Origin: Mantis religiosa
Taxonomy: Eukaryota > Arthropoda > Insecta > Mantodea > Mantidae
Direction: 5' to 3'
NCBI GenBank assembly: GCA_030765055.1
Contig: CM060950.1
Span: forward strand, 21,427,903 to 21,491,902
DNA length: 64,000 nt
Below, piece after piece: positions 33,000-44,742 of this stretch (its first letter is position 1; every line of letters starts with the position of its first letter). The notes under the pieces were generated by a model. That model searched no databases, was not told the origin of the DNA, and was given only the letters and a program-made list of their open reading frames with translations. A program made the translations under genes and the position numbers.

Positions 33000-33305
33000 C
33001 ACAGCTAGTGTGGAAGAAATTTTTATTTCCAACAATTTACCTAAAATAAAAACATAGTGGTGTAACTATGAAGCCTGGGACTTAAGTACTTACAGCAAAG
33101 TAAGTAGCCAAAAAAGGTGCATGTCTCATAGCATATGAGAACCCCTAGTGGTCTACTGGGAAACATACGTGTCAGTTGGAGAATTTAATGTCATTTCGGC
33201 ACAATGGCCAGAGTAGCTCAGAGGTTTAGAGCAACCGCACGGAGAGCGGGGGATCCGTGATTCAAATCTCGGCTAGGGCATTGAATTTTTCAATCTGACC
33301 TTACT
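33000..33305 (+). repeat. tRNA-like repeat, single copy with body
   Basis: The body (gaagcctgggacttaagtac, acgtgtcagttggagaattt) precedes a tRNA-like module at 33207-33279 with A box and B box. Nearly the same unit forms the spacer plus right arm of the 10306-10931 foldback. Confidence 0.65.
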
Positions 33306-33309
33306 CATC

Positions 33310-33890
33310 CAATCCTCAGCTAATGTCGACTATTGAATTTTCATTTGTGAACTCTATGGAGGCAATAGAGCCGTATCTTTTGGTATCTTGATGAAGTTTG
33401 GGTTCTCTTCAAACATGCTGTTTAAATTGAATAGTTTTCCTTCATATTTCTCAATGAACATCTTTTCCCACATGGTTAATGCAGTTGGACCCTGAACACT
33501 TTTTAATAAGTGGATTTTTTGCTCTATATCGTGATTCTCATTCCAAAAATGGTATGCTACTGTTGATTTCCTATTTCTTTGATCCTGATGTTCCTAGAAT
33601 GCTCTTTAAGCCTAATGTTCAAATTCCTTTTAGTTTTTTCAATGTAAAAGTTGTCGCAGCCATGCAGTTTATCCGGTATACACCTGATTTTTCGTCTGTG
33701 GATTTCTCCTTTCAAGGATTTCACAAAATCAAAATTACATTAGCTGAGGACGTTAGGAAGGCCCTAATGAAACGTGTTATAGGTAAATGTTAGCAGTTTA
33801 TGGAGCATTGAGTACTAGTTCGACTCAAAATTATATTAATTTTGTGTCTCATTGTATCATAGTCCTTATTCATAGGAACTTAACATAGTC
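33310..33890. mobile_element. PLE remnants, minus then plus
   Basis: 33360-33700 on minus resembles a worn GIY-YIG domain: the relative of AYHFWNENHDIE is read around 33530-33570 with stops. 33720-33890 on plus is the 3' end of another PLE family also found at 51480-51620 and 56760-57001 (gttcgactcaaaattatatt). The fragments again face apart. Confidence 0.55.
33744..33778 (+). ncRNA. Hammerhead-like motif
   Basis: Core CTGAGGA, one extra C, stem II GTTAGG/CCTAAT, then GAAAC GT GTT. The core is intact, but no good stem I partner is visible. Confidence 0.5.
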
Positions 33891-34904
33891 ATTTGATGAT
33901 GAAGATGAATACAAGTCTGCTCTTAAAGATTCTGTGTGTAATAAAACAAGAAATTATGAATGAATGAATGAATGATAAGTACTTTAAATGGATAGTGATT
34001 AAAGATACTGTGACATTTTGTTTTAAATAAATTACTTACTTGATTCAGTGTCAACTTATTTCTCTTACCAATTGTTTTACCCTCTTCAACAAAATATTTA
34101 AATGCTATTCCTAGGAGTTACTGCAATGCTGAACTACAATAGAGGAACTTCAACGTTTGTTGATGGTGTTTTATAAATAAATTATTTTCTTAATATGACA
34201 GTGTTTCTTATGTTAATGATTACATTCTGAAATAGTATTACACTACTGCAAATCAATCTATTTATCCTTTACCGTACAACAGTAAGTGATCTTAATGAAT
34301 TAAACCATGATAAATTCTTGTACTTATGTTACAATTGACAAAGGTTGATATTGTTTAAACTTTACATTTGAGTTTAACAGATAGATGTGAACACATTTGT
34401 GCATAGTGATAGGTCACATGTTTGACTTTATTCCCAGATCTAGGTAGTTCCATACCTGAACCTATAGAATGCCATCTATTTGTGTTTTTGCTTTATCTAT
34501 TATTCAGCCAGTCTATGAAAACAACAGCTGCAAATAAATAGTGTTTTCTTTGTCACGGCAATTTGCAGAAATAAGTTACACATTGTTTTTATAAAGTATG
34601 TGGTTAAAGTGGCAAATTTGTTTCTGTTTGATAACCATGAAGTGCAACTTAAAACATTGTTGGTAATGTGTTTAGTGAATGTTTTGAGCATAGTGCATAA
34701 AGCATTCCACAATTATAGCTAATGAAGCTCAGTTTAGATAGCCATTAAATTGTGATTATAAGCCTTTGTATTTTGAAATATTTTTTTTTGTATTACTTGC
34801 AATATACTCACCTTTTTCTTTAACTCATCTAGTACTAATTGTAATGCAATAGGTCCATGCTATCTCTGAGAACAAGCCTTAACAAGCATGTGTATCACAC
34901 TGTA
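33891..34904. other. No recognisable feature
   Basis: AT-rich, with a short GAAT repeat near 33957. Confidence 0.45.
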
Positions 34905-35240
34905 CTTCATATAACCCATGGAGCGAGAGCTCATAAAGAGCCAAGGTCTGCCGGCCTCACGCCTATATATGCAAGATATGGGTGGACAATCATCCAACCG
35001 ATTAGGGGAGGAGATGTGGTCAGCAACTTGGCACTGCCAGCCGGAAAGTTGGCTTTCTTGACTAGGGCCGCTTACCTATCATAAGCTCCTCAAATTCCTT
35101 ATGATGCTGAGTGGGCACCAGTCCTGTACCCAGCACTTAAAATCCGCACTCCCAGGGCTGGGATTGATCCTGGGTCGCATTCCATGGCAGGGAACCAAAG
35201 TAAGATGCCTTAGACCACTACGCCATGGCACAGGACACCC
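34905..35240 (-). mobile_element. tRNA-derived SINE (family D)
   Basis: Minus strand: A box region (ccatggcgtagtggtctaag) at the right end, B box (ggatcaatcccag), then a GC-richer body reaching 34905. One copy in the window. Confidence 0.65.
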
Positions 35241-35583
35241 TATACTTCATAGCAAAATATAATAAATGGCTGCTTTTATAGCATTTGGTGGTGATAGTCT
35301 GCATAGCAGGCAAAAATTCTTTTTGTACAAGTTGCATAATTCTCATGCTGAAAGCAAAATGTTAATGCTCTATCATATTTAAAATAGTTTATTATTATAT
35401 AAAAAAATAAAATTTGATGCCTTGTGTTGGGGATTCTATTTGAAGCCCTTAATTACAGCATTCCACTGAAACAACTGTTAAGCATTCATGCATGTTTGGA
35501 GGAATTTAGCAACGGCGACGTCCAAATTAATTAAAAAAACTATTTGTAGTCAATTTTCAATGCTCCATTACAATTTTATTTTT
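35241..35583. other. No recognisable feature
   Basis: AT-rich spacer. Confidence 0.4.
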
Positions 35584-35620
35584 TGAGGATTTATTTCGGA
35601 AGTTGTTGCTTCCATTCTCA
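35584..35620 (-). ncRNA. Hammerhead-like relic
   Basis: TTGAGAA, extra T, stem II GGAAG/CTTCC, then GAAATAAATC. Two core blocks are damaged. Confidence 0.3.
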
Positions 35621-36650
35621 ACCAACTATCGTCTGTTGTGGTTGTGATTGTTGTTAGTCTATGGTCTATTGTCTTCTCTTTGGTGGTGGAACTACAAACT
35701 TCTTTATGAAATTATGGACTGGTGGGATTTCAAAGTTCATTACTTGGTCTTTATTTTTCCATATTAAGATATTCTCCCATGTAGTCAGTTTGTTTTGATT
35801 TATCAATCTTTTAATAATTTTAGATTTGGATCAATGTCATTCCCAAAATGAAATGCTACCACTGACTTATCTCTCTGTTTTAATTCGATGTTTCTGTAAT
35901 GCTCTTTGTCTCTGGTTTTTAGGTTATTTTTTTTTTTTTTTTTTTTGCAATGTGAGCAATCCGCTTTCAACCCTTTTGGCAAATGTATTTGTGTTCATTT
36001 GAAACACACATAAAATGGTGTTACCATGGATCTTCAAGATTTGGTACCAATATGTGGATGCCATCTTTGCAATTTTTCCAATTTTTTGCAATTTTTTTTA
36101 GATGATGCATTAAAACTACTCAGTCTGCAGGAAAAAGCTATCAAATTCACAATAGAAAAAGAAGTCAATGGGTAACTCTCTTTCCTGTACCTGAATATCT
36201 GGAACATCAAAAAATATAAAATTTGGAACTTACAGAAAGCCAACACAGTCAGAAAATTCCATAAAAGTTCATAGTATAACCTGATTACACATAAACAGGC
36301 AATGATAAACAATATTAAACACAGACTAGTTAACATACCCGTGGATAAAACAGAATACTGCAAGGCAAAAACACATACCTCATATAGCAGAAGAAAAGGG
36401 ATACAACAAGTTTTGATTAAGAAAATTGAAACCGCTAAGCTAAAGAAAACCACATTCACTAAAGAAGCAGGATATTAAGTGGATTCCTGTACCATCCAAA
36501 AATATTTAATAAATTAAATGAAGAAAGAACAAAAGAGCAAAATATCATCTTGGCGCCTACAAATAAGATACCCAGTATTAAAATGGGTAAATTCAGAAAC
36601 AAACGATGAAATCACAGCAATCAATAGATCTGGGATATATCAAATAAGGT
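35584..36650. mobile_element. Head-to-head PLE pair, decayed
   Basis: 35584-35990 on minus encodes the end of a PLE protein (SVVAFHFGND, then WENILIWKNKDQVMNFEIPP) and starts with a hammerhead-like relic. 36030-36650 on plus encodes RT and linker of a related PLE: WYQYVDAIFAIFP, where the catalytic YVDD has become YVDA, then DDALKLLSLQEKAIKFT. Stops and frameshifts abound. A run of 22 T lies at the minus copy's 5' side (about 35925-35946). Confidence 0.65.
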
Positions 36651-36724
36651 AATGAAACATGCTGTATTATTACAATAAAAAAAGTAAGACTCATAAGTTA
36701 ACATTGCTAAAAAAAATTCCATTT

Positions 36725-36870
36725 TATAGGAAATGAAAATATATAATAAATTACCTCAAACATTTAGGGAAATCCGAAACCAAAATCTCTTCAAAAGGTC
36801 TCTTAAAAGTTTACTTGCCATAAGGCATACTGTTCAGTCGAGGAATACCTGGATGATGAACTGTGTTCGC
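36725..36870 (+). mobile_element. Non-LTR retrotransposon C-terminal fragment
   Basis: The frame encodes KIYNKLPQTFREIRNQNLFKRSLKSLL, the run-on found at the end of many LINE reverse transcriptases (N-LP followed by F+..LK..L). No other part of the element is seen. Confidence 0.45.
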
Positions 36871-37375
36871 AACGTATCTTATAAGGAAATACTTGGGTTT
36901 GAACAAATATATCTGTATGAAATTTTGGTTGCAGGGCCATTATGTAGCTCTCAATGTACTGGTGGGTGTCATTTTTTCTGCAAAAATCTGCAATCATGCT
37001 CTAGATGTCATTGTATATGCCACATGCAATGCAGATAACTTAATTATAAATGTAAATGGGGACTTTCAATAAAATGCTCACAATGGTAGGACTGACTGCA
37101 AAACGTACATTGAACAAAAGCAAGTTGATCGCATTTCATATTTACAAATTCTATAATATTAGTGTTGAATGCCACGTCAGTTACACTTTTGAAGTTGTTC
37201 ACTGGTTCACCAATACCATATTCAGCGTTTTGCCGTGCAAAGAATGTTCTATCCATATACTCCCGCGGATAACTGATTGTAAATGAGAGAATGCAAATTC
37301 ATGCTAAAGAATCTGCTATGCAATTTTTGCTGCATATTATTGGAAAGCAGTTTAATAAAGTCTGATATTCTCTGG
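36871..37375. other. No recognisable feature
   Basis: Several overlapping short frames on both strands, none recognised. Confidence 0.35.
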
Positions 37376-37627
37376 AGGCTGCGCCGTGGCTCAGTGGTTA
37401 GACCGCTTGGCTCTCACCAAGGCGACCCGGGTTCGATCCCAGGCAACCGCAAAGTGAGATTTGTGGTGGACAACACGGCGCTGGGGCGGGTTTTCTCCGG
37501 GACCTCTGGTTTCCCCTGCCATCTCATTCCACCGGTGCTCCATCTTCATCTCATGTACCATCAGTGTCATCACCTGCGGTGCCGTATGTAGTAAAAGTGG
37601 GCGTTAAACACTACACATTTCATTTCT
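37376..37627 (+). mobile_element. tRNA-derived SINE (family B), copy 1
   Basis: Head with A box (gtggctcagtggttagacc) and B box (gggttcgatcccagg), a GC-rich body, and the tail gggcgttaaacactacacat then ttcatttc. Copy 2 is at 52410-52800, and an isolated copy of the tail lies inside a PLE at 55047-55078. Confidence 0.8.
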
Positions 37628-38210
37628 GATATTCTCTGGCATAAATTTTATATTGCCTAAAGACATACACATCCAGAGGTTGTGCATATTTTGTAGTTTT
37701 AGGTGGAATTTTTATTAAATGTATATCCTTTCCACCAGATGGTTCCAGTAGTTCTTGTTCATCCTTATGCCCAAACCAGGATTCACAAAGTACCAATGAT
37801 TTTCTCTACTAGCTCAAAACTGACAGATAAATTGTCTTCAGATGTAGTTTTGTCATCTTCCCACCTATACTTGCACTGACGAAGACATTTGGAGGGCACC
37901 GAGTTTCCATTTTCCTAAACACATGGTCCAAACTTTCTAATAGGTTCTTGGAAGCAAATATAGAGTTTGTCTGCCAATTGATATAGAAACATCGACTGTG
38001 TAACTATGTATTGCACTGATTGCAACATCGAGACAGTGTTTCTCTCTCCTGTCATGGAATAACATTCTGTCACAAGAAAGTTCATAGTTGAACTGGTTCT
38101 GATCACAGTTCCATACAAAACTAATTTGGATTATTATCTGTTATATGCTCACTGACGTAAGCAACAAAGTTTGAGCTCTTTGAATCAGCTCTTCTTTGTT
38201 ATCCTTATTA
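37628..38210. other. No recognisable feature
   Basis: No gene or repeat recognised. Confidence 0.4.
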
Positions 38211-38440
38211 TTTCTTTTTATTTTACATCCTCCAACGTTAAGTCATACCGGACGGAGAATGAAATTGGTGAAATGATGCTCAAATGCGACCAGGGTCCAT
38301 GGAACTTAGAGCTACCCGACATTCGTCTTTCAGGATAAGGGAAAACCCCGGGAAAAACCTTATCCAGGTAACTCACCCTGACCGAGACTCGAATTCGGGA
38401 CCTCTTGAACGTGATACCATCTGCGCTACCGAGGCGCGCA
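38211..38440 (-). mobile_element. tRNA-derived SINE, family A, copy 2
   Basis: Collinear with 8921-9165 (tctttcaggataagggaaaa is identical in both). The tRNA head at the right end is shortened. Confidence 0.75.
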
Positions 38441-38910
38441 TATCTTTTCGTGCTTGGAGTATCGTGATACGGTATAATGTTATTCTAAACTTCTTTGTCA
38501 AATTAGTAATAAATCCTAGTGAAGGTTTTAAGTTTGTACACCCGATATTTCTGGCTACATCCAATATCCAATGTTGTAAATGTCAACAATTGACGGCGGA
38601 ACCGCATTCTCATGCTTCATCGAATTTTGCCATTACGCGCTCTTTGATGATCTCGAACTATGGTGTACGATTTCCTTTCAAAACTGTTTATCCTTCTTGT
38701 TTCTTTGCTACATAGTCCAGTATGTTTTTAATATTTCTGTTAGCTTTCAGTTTAGAACATCTTTTCAGAAGCTTATCATATGTGTTGAGACCTCTTACGC
38801 AGTGCTGTAGTAGAGCGGTACTGGCCAATATGCCGTACCACCTAAAATTTGAATATGCAAGCGTACTATCTAAATTCGTGAAGCGATGCGTGTGCACCAA
38901 TCTCGATCAA
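38441..38910. other. No recognisable feature
   Basis: Left flank of the Harbinger element. Unassigned. Confidence 0.4.
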
Positions 38911-39097
38911 GATATTATCGCGGTTAAATACTGACTTTACCGCAATGGGCGGTCATTTCTGGTGCATCGACGACGGTAAACTTCATCCAGGCTTTAATCG
39001 CTGTTTAACTCTGACCGGCCGTGAATGGCTGATTATCTTAGCTCGTAATTGTAAAATGGCGGCTTATGTTTTGTAACGCGATAATTTCGAGGACGAA

Positions 39098-40018
39098 ATG
39101 TTATATATGCAATATATTGACGGTGGTGACAATCGCATACCCGTTATAGTGGATAGAAGAAATCCTTCTGATGATATGAACGATAGAAAATTTCAAGAAA
39201 GATTCCGATTATCTAAGGAAGTAGTGTGGTGGCTAGTGGACAAATTGTGTGATAGGTTAGAATTCCCAACAAACAGAAATAATCCGATATCACCAATGAA
39301 TCGAGTATTAACAACTTTAAGATTTTATGCAACGGGTGCATGTAATATACTAATCGGCGACGTATCTAATACTCATCGGACCACGGCATTGCGTATTATA
39401 AACAGTGTGTCGCGAGCAATAACTGACCTAGGACGCAATTATATACAATTTCCGGCAAGTAATGCTGATGTAAGGTCAGTCATTGATAACTTTAGTGCAA
39501 TTAGTGGTTTTCCAGGAGTACTTGGAGCCATTGATTGCACACACATAAGGATTCAATCGCCTGGAGGTGAAAATGGCGAAGTTTATAGAAACAAGAAAGG
39601 TTATTTTTCACTCAATTGCCAAACTGTAAGTGATCATAATTTACTTATTAGGGACATTGTTGCAAGGTGGCCAGGCTTGGTGCATGATAGTACAATATTT
39701 AGAAACTCCAGCCTAAGAGCAAAGTTTGAAAATGGGGAAATGCTCATGGTTATTTACTAGGAGATAGTGGCTATGGTTGCAGACCATATTTAATTACCCC
39801 AATTATAAACCCACAAACTGCTGCTGAGCAATGTTTTAACAGTGCACATGAAAGAACAAGAAACACAGTGGACAGGCAGTATGGAGTTTGGAAAAGGAGG
39901 TTTCCAGTACTGTCATTAGGGTTAAGATGTGACCTGCAAAATGCTATGGCAATAATCGTAGCCACAGCAGTGCTGCACAACATCGCCAGGAGTTTCAGTT
40001 TTATTTCCATTTCCTTTT
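39098..40018 (+). pseudogene. HARBI1-like Harbinger nuclease, one frameshift
   Basis: Opens at the ATG at 39098 and runs 220 codons to 39760. The N-terminal helical region (DRKFQERFRLSKE) is followed by the DDE nuclease: first catalytic Asp in VLGAIDCTHI (D146), second in HDSTIFRNS (D197). A one-base shift near 39745 puts the rest in another frame, where LLGDSGYGCRPYLITP and AHERTRNTVDRQYGVWKRRF (with the catalytic Glu) are intact to about 39980. After LLGDSGY no further stop occurs before about 40018. The protein would cut and join transposon ends in the nucleus with the Myb-like partner. The copy is nearly intact, which suggests moderate age. The frame ends by overlapping the last exon of the convergent gene. 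Confidence 0.85.
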
Positions 40019-40726
40019 GATGTTCCTTTTTAATGAGGTCCAACTGTGTCGTGAGAACCTGAACTCGCTTCTCACAAGCATCAACTATGCTTGTTGCAGG
40101 TTTGGGTTTGGGTGGCATTCTGCATTGCTGCCACCTTTTTGGCGTAGAGTTGAGCACATGAATCTCAGCTTCTTCTGCTGGCATGGAAGCTGGTGTTGCC
40201 TCCTGTAGCTGGAATTCCTGTAGCAATGAAAAAAGTGTTGATTTGCTTTCAAATGGCTTATTATTGTGTGTGTGAGACAATGAGAGAAATCATGGTATAA
40301 TTTGTGTAATACATAATATGTAGGTGTGAGCATATGTGAGAGAGAGAATAAGAGAAATTGTAGTGTAATTGTATATCAGTAACATGTAATTTTTTTTAAT
40401 TTATTGTACTTTCTCACTCAGTATACCTGTTTTATGTGTAATAAATATATATCTACTACAGGCAAAGTAATTGTTTAACGAGATTTGTGCACATACCCAA
40501 ATATAATTAAAGAAAAATACTGCCTTTCTGCCATTAAGAAAGGAAAGAACAAAAAGGTACTCCATACATACACAGCATTTCATTTAAATATAATTACAAT
40601 TTGTAGAAAGTAAACCAGGGGCAGAAAATTATATTCTTACATTAAAATTTTGATTTCCATATTGTTATATGTCAAGTTTTCCCTGCTTCTGGATTTATGA
40701 TTTTGTAATATTTTTATAACCGTTGT

Positions 40727-41204
40727 CAACATTAGTAATAATTCGACTAATAACCGGTGCAGCAAAATTAACTCCAATCACGGCAATGCAAGCCTTAACT
40801 CGGAACTATCCAATACATCTTTTATCCTTTACATCCATAAAAGGATAAATTAAAAGCAAATATAAAAACAAACAAAACCATTCAATATCGAACAATGCCA
40901 AAGATAAAAAATGGAACATTTTAATTAGAAATCCAGAAATTATTCCAGAAATCCCACGTAAAGCTGCAGTAGCAAATTTTAGATTACTTACGGAACATGA
41001 TTATTTGGCCAAACACTTACACAGAATAGGAATTTATACAAGTCCAAATTGTCCTCTGTGCAACAAAGAAGAGGAAATGACTGAAGAACATCTTTTAGCC
41101 TGTGAAGCCCTACCTGCCGGACCCACTACACAGAAATATTGGAGAGAAAGGGAGCTAATGGCTTCATTGCCAAAGCCTAGCATTTGAAAACAACATTAGT
41201 AATA
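40727..41204 (+). mobile_element. Non-LTR element fragment with 14 bp TSD
   Basis: CAACATTAGTAATA at 40727-40740 and 41191-41204 flanks 450 bp of the same element found at 59900-61732. It encodes the region behind RNase H (HLHRIGIYTSPNCPLCNKEE with the C-x2-C then EEHLLACEAL) and ends ...tttgaaaa without a poly-A run. It is 5'-truncated and also lacks the RNase H segment. Confidence 0.75.
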
Positions 41205-41348
41205 CTGAAAAAGTGTATCAAAACCTGGATTGGCACAAGCTTGAACTGTAGCAAAAACAATCATCATTTGACACCTTTTGGAACCTGAACTTGAAATAAA
41301 GCTCTTAGCAATTAAAAAATATCAGCAAACAAGAATTAACAGCATGAC

Positions 41349-41351
<3 letters not shown>

Positions 41352-41414
<63 letters not shown>
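41352..41414. repeat. (TA)n microsatellite, 63 bp
   Basis: Uninterrupted alternating TA. The poly-Tyr/Ile frames across it are artefacts. Confidence 0.95.
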
Positions 41415-41415
<1 letters not shown>

Positions 41416-41544
41416 TTATTTATCAGTGAAAAGAGTACCCAAATGTTAAAATTATTTCTTAGCATGAGACTCACTTGTAAGTTCGAAAATGGTATTACAT
41501 CGTAACTATTTTTAACAACAAGGGTATTAATTTTATTAACATAT

Positions 41545-42121
41545 TGTAACGGGAGCATTGGAGCACCCTGTAACCAGCTGGGAACGGAATGCAGGGGGGA
41601 GGACCGCATTAGCCACGCCTTTCCCTCGTTTGTCTTATAGTGGTGACAGCCAGCGGTCGGAAAGAAACATAACTGTGCGTCTGTTTTTCTGTCCACCTGG
41701 TTCCAGAAATTACGTAATCTGGAACATTCTCCTGGTCACTAGAAACCGGCGATATTCCTATATAAAGAATGTGACAGACAGACGGAGTTAGTCAGTTGTT
41801 GAGTTGGTTTCGGTAGTCAGTCAGTGAGTTGGTTTTGTCAGTGAGGAGACAGTCGCAGTTCTTGGTGTAAGAGTTAGTCAGTGACGTGTTAATGAACGAA
41901 AGGGTTGTGCAACGGAAGACTGTGCGTAACTGTGAATGTGTACCGGAGCTTACGTAACCGCGAGTACAAGGAAATTGTAACGGACGGACTGGTAAATTGT
42001 AACTGTGTGCAGCTTGTAATTTTATGTAATTGGCAAGTGTTAAACTGTAAGTCGGTGGAAATAAAGAACATTGTTGAGTGGTGTAATTGGACTTTTTATT
42101 CCACGAACCCACAAAGTCACA
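41545..42121 (+). repeat. 5' LTR of the non-autonomous element
   Basis: 577 bp. TATA-like tcctatataaag near 41757, poly-A signal aataaa at about 42060. Confidence 0.9.
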
Positions 42122-42200
42122 CTGGCGTCAGGAGTGGGATATAACAAAAGTCACACTGGTGTCAGGAAGCGGGAAAACAACATCACCGAACATTACAACG

Positions 42201-43337
42201 ATGGAGGCAGTATTAGAAAAGATTTTAGCGGAACTGAAAGAAATGAAGACGGCTAAAGACAACATCATCAGGAAGATGGATGAAATGCGGGCCGAATTAA
42301 CAGAGACGCTGGAGACTAGAAATAACCTGGCCGCGGAACTGAAACTAATCAGGACGGCTAGGGAGAACATCGCCGCAGAGTTGAAACAAATGAAGACGGC
42401 AAACAACATCGCCGAGAAGATGGAACAAGTGAAGGCCGAGTTAACCACGGAAATGAGAGCAGCGAATGACGGTCCGGCTACCGAAATGAAGGTGGCGAAC
42501 GAGGCTCTCGCCGCCAAGTTTGAAGAACAGTTGGCCGGCGTGAGGGATGACGTGACGGAACTGGGCGAGCGGAAGGGTCAAGTAGACGACCGCCTTAATG
42601 ATTTAGAGGAAAAGGCCGACAACATCGCAAAACCCCTCACCCGCCTGACGGAGGAAAACCGGCCTTATGTGTGGACGGAGGACGCCGAAGACGCTTTCCA
42701 GCACCCGAAGGGGACCCTGTGCAGTGCTTCAATTTTGGGTTTCCCACAACCGGGTGGCGCCTTCATTGTGGACACCGACGCCAGCGACCATTGCATTGGA
42801 GGTGTCCTATCGCAGATCCAGGACGGCCACGAGCGCACAGGAGTGGAAGAGGAGGAGCGTGCCGCAGCAGTCCGAGTAGTTGTGGCAGTGCCTGCTGAAG
42901 GCTGGGATAGCGCAGGCCTGAGGAGGGAGCAGCTGGCGGACGCAGACTTGGGGCCACTCTTGAGGGAAGTGGACGCAGGGACGAGACCGACCTGGGAGGA
43001 CATCGCACCGAGGAGCGCCACCTACAAGTCGCACTGGGCCCAATGGGACTCGTTGAAGACCAGAGTGGGCGTGCTGTTCCGGGTATGGGAGTCACCCGAT
43101 GGGAAGGCGCAGAGAGGACAGTTGGTACTTCCCCGGAGTAAGGTCCCGGAAATCTTGGAGGAAGTGCACGCCGGTACTTCAGGAGGACACCTGGGAGCGA
43201 ACCGAATGATTCACAAACTACGGCAGCGCTACTTCTGGCTCAGACTCCGGGCAGATCCTGGTGGTACACCTGGACCGCCTCGCACGCTACGATGGGGCTG
43301 TTCGTGGGCGAACAGCTTTGAGGAGGGAGCAGTGTAA
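42201..43337 (+). CDS. Chimeric Gag/Pol-fragment ORF, 378 codons
   Basis: Starts at an ATG (MEAVLEKILAELKEMK) homologous to the gag start at 12071 and is fully open to a TAA inside the first bases of the right LTR (tgTAAc). Residues 1 to about 140 form a Lys/Glu/Ala-rich coiled coil like the Gag N-terminus. About 143-212 match the connection/RNase H start (YVWTEDAEDAFQH, IVDTDASDHCIGGVL). About 213-270 match the region before integrase. About 290-350 match the integrase N-terminal zinc-binding part (GTSGGHLGANRM). The last 25 residues are out of frame with their source and end in FEEGAV. There is no catalytic domain. Whether the protein is made or only tolerated is unknown; the coiled coil could still join Gag particles of a helper element. 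Confidence 0.65.
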   Translation: MEAVLEKILAELKEMKTAKDNIIRKMDEMRAELTETLETRNNLAAELKLIRTARENIAAELKQMKTANNIAEKMEQVKAELTTEMRAANDGPATEMKVANEALAAKFEEQLAGVRDDVTELGERKGQVDDRLNDLEEKADNIAKPLTRLTEENRPYVWTEDAEDAFQHPKGTLCSASILGFPQPGGAFIVDTDASDHCIGGVLSQIQDGHERTGVEEEERAAAVRVVVAVPAEGWDSAGLRREQLADADLGPLLREVDAGTRPTWEDIAPRSATYKSHWAQWDSLKTRVGVLFRVWESPDGKAQRGQLVLPRSKVPEILEEVHAGTSGGHLGANRMIHKLRQRYFWLRLRADPGGTPGPPRTLRWGCSWANSFEEGAV

Positions 43338-43909
43338 CGGGAGCATTGGAGCACCCTGTAACCAGCTGGGAACGGAATGCAGGGGGGAGGACCGCATTAG
43401 CCACGCCTTTCCCTCGTTTGTCTTATAGTGGTGACAGCCAGCGGTCGGAAAGAAACATAACTGTGCGTCTGTTTTTCTGTCCACCTGGTTCCAGAAATTA
43501 CGTAATCTGGAACATTCTCCTGGTCACTAGAAACCGGCGATATTCCTATATAAAGAATGTGACAGACAGACGGAGTTAGTCAGTTGTTGAGTTGGTTTCG
43601 GTAGTCAGTCAGTGAGTTGGTTTTGTCAGTGAGGAGACAGTCGCAGTTCTTGGTGTAAGAGTTAGTCAGTGACGTGTTAATGAACGAAAGGGTTGTGCAA
43701 CGGAAGACTGTGCGTAACTGTGAATGTGTACCGGAGCTTACGTAACCGCGAGTACAAGGAAATTGTAACGGACGGACTGGTAAATTGTAACTGTGTGCAG
43801 CTTGTAATTTTATGTAATTGGCAAGTGTTAAACTGTAAGTCGGTGGAAATAAAGAACATTGTTGAGTGGTGTAATTGGACTTTTTATTCCACGAACCCAC
43901 AAAGTCACA
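43333..43909 (+). repeat. 3' LTR of the non-autonomous element
   Basis: 577 bp, no difference from the 5' LTR found by eye. Confidence 0.9.
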
Positions 43910-44091
43910 ATATGTTCTTCATCGCAAAACCTTACAAATAGTAATTTAACATAGAAATGGAATATACTGGTCCCCAGTTTGTCCACTATATATTCTAAAA
44001 ATGAACTACACTCATCTTCAAAACTGTACATCAGTTCACAATATACACAACGATTATGAAAAATATTGGAGTGCAAGAAGACAAATGATTT

Positions 44092-44217
44092 CATTGTCAA
44101 CCATTGGGTGTTAGAAAACAATATACCTATATCACATATGTGACAATATCAAATCATTGTCAACCATTGGGTGTTAGAAAACAACATACCTATATCACAT
44201 ATGTGACAATATCAAAT
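44092..44217 (+). repeat. Tandem duplication, 63 bp period
   Basis: Two nearly identical 63 bp copies (containing caaccattgggtgttagaa) just after the third exon of the Myb-like gene. Confidence 0.85.
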
Positions 44218-44742
44218 GACTTCTTACCTCAATTTCTATTAATGGAACCACATCACTGGAGGTTTCTAAACTTTGTGTAAGCTCTGTAACATCTGCAACA
44301 GAGAAAAACAAAAGTCCTTGTAATAACTATTCACATACATGTGTACGTGTAAGATTTGAAATTCCAGCAGCGAACGTTACTATAACATGTATAACATAGC
44401 AATTGTTCAGCTCATTACTGTTGATTATGGAAAGACAAAGCTGTCCTAATTGCACAAGCACCAGGGCCCAGTTCAGCAGTAGCCCAACATGTATTCTCTT
44501 TGGTATCCCAATGTGAGATCCATGTAATGTCTTACGTAAATATTAACAATTCTTACAAATGGAGCAATAAATAAGTATACCACTACAAAAATAATAGTTG
44601 GACTAATAAATGCATTACATAGCACAATAGTAGATTATGACTAATGCAAATGGCATGTACTGTCTGTCCACCATAAGAAAGCAAGGCAGAAGAATGTGTA
44701 ATGTAATTATCTTTTCAGTATTTATGCTCGCCTTCTAGATAT

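Larger units (their letters stand above)
41541..43913 (+). mobile_element. Young non-autonomous gypsy element, identical LTRs
   Basis: Two 577 bp LTRs (41545-42121 and 43333-43909), TG to CA, are identical as far as I can read, with a 4-bp TSD ATAT (41541-41544 and 43910-43913). A primer-binding-site-like tggcgtcaggagtgg follows the left LTR and gaggagggagcag precedes the right LTR, as in the 11.6 kb element. The internal region is only 1.2 kb: gag N-terminus, part of RNase H, part of the region before integrase, and the integrase HHCC part. Protease, RT and the integrase catalytic core are missing, so it must have moved with proteins from another copy. It lies in the long intron of the Harbinger Myb-like gene. 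Confidence 0.9.

Noticed and set aside
41278..41505. Tyr-Ile repeat frames on both strands
   Set aside because: Translation of the TA microsatellite.
41558..43900. Pairs of identical 60-106 aa frames near 41.6-42.1 and 43.3-43.9 kb
   Set aside because: They are duplicated because they lie in the two identical LTRs, with no sign of coding constraint.
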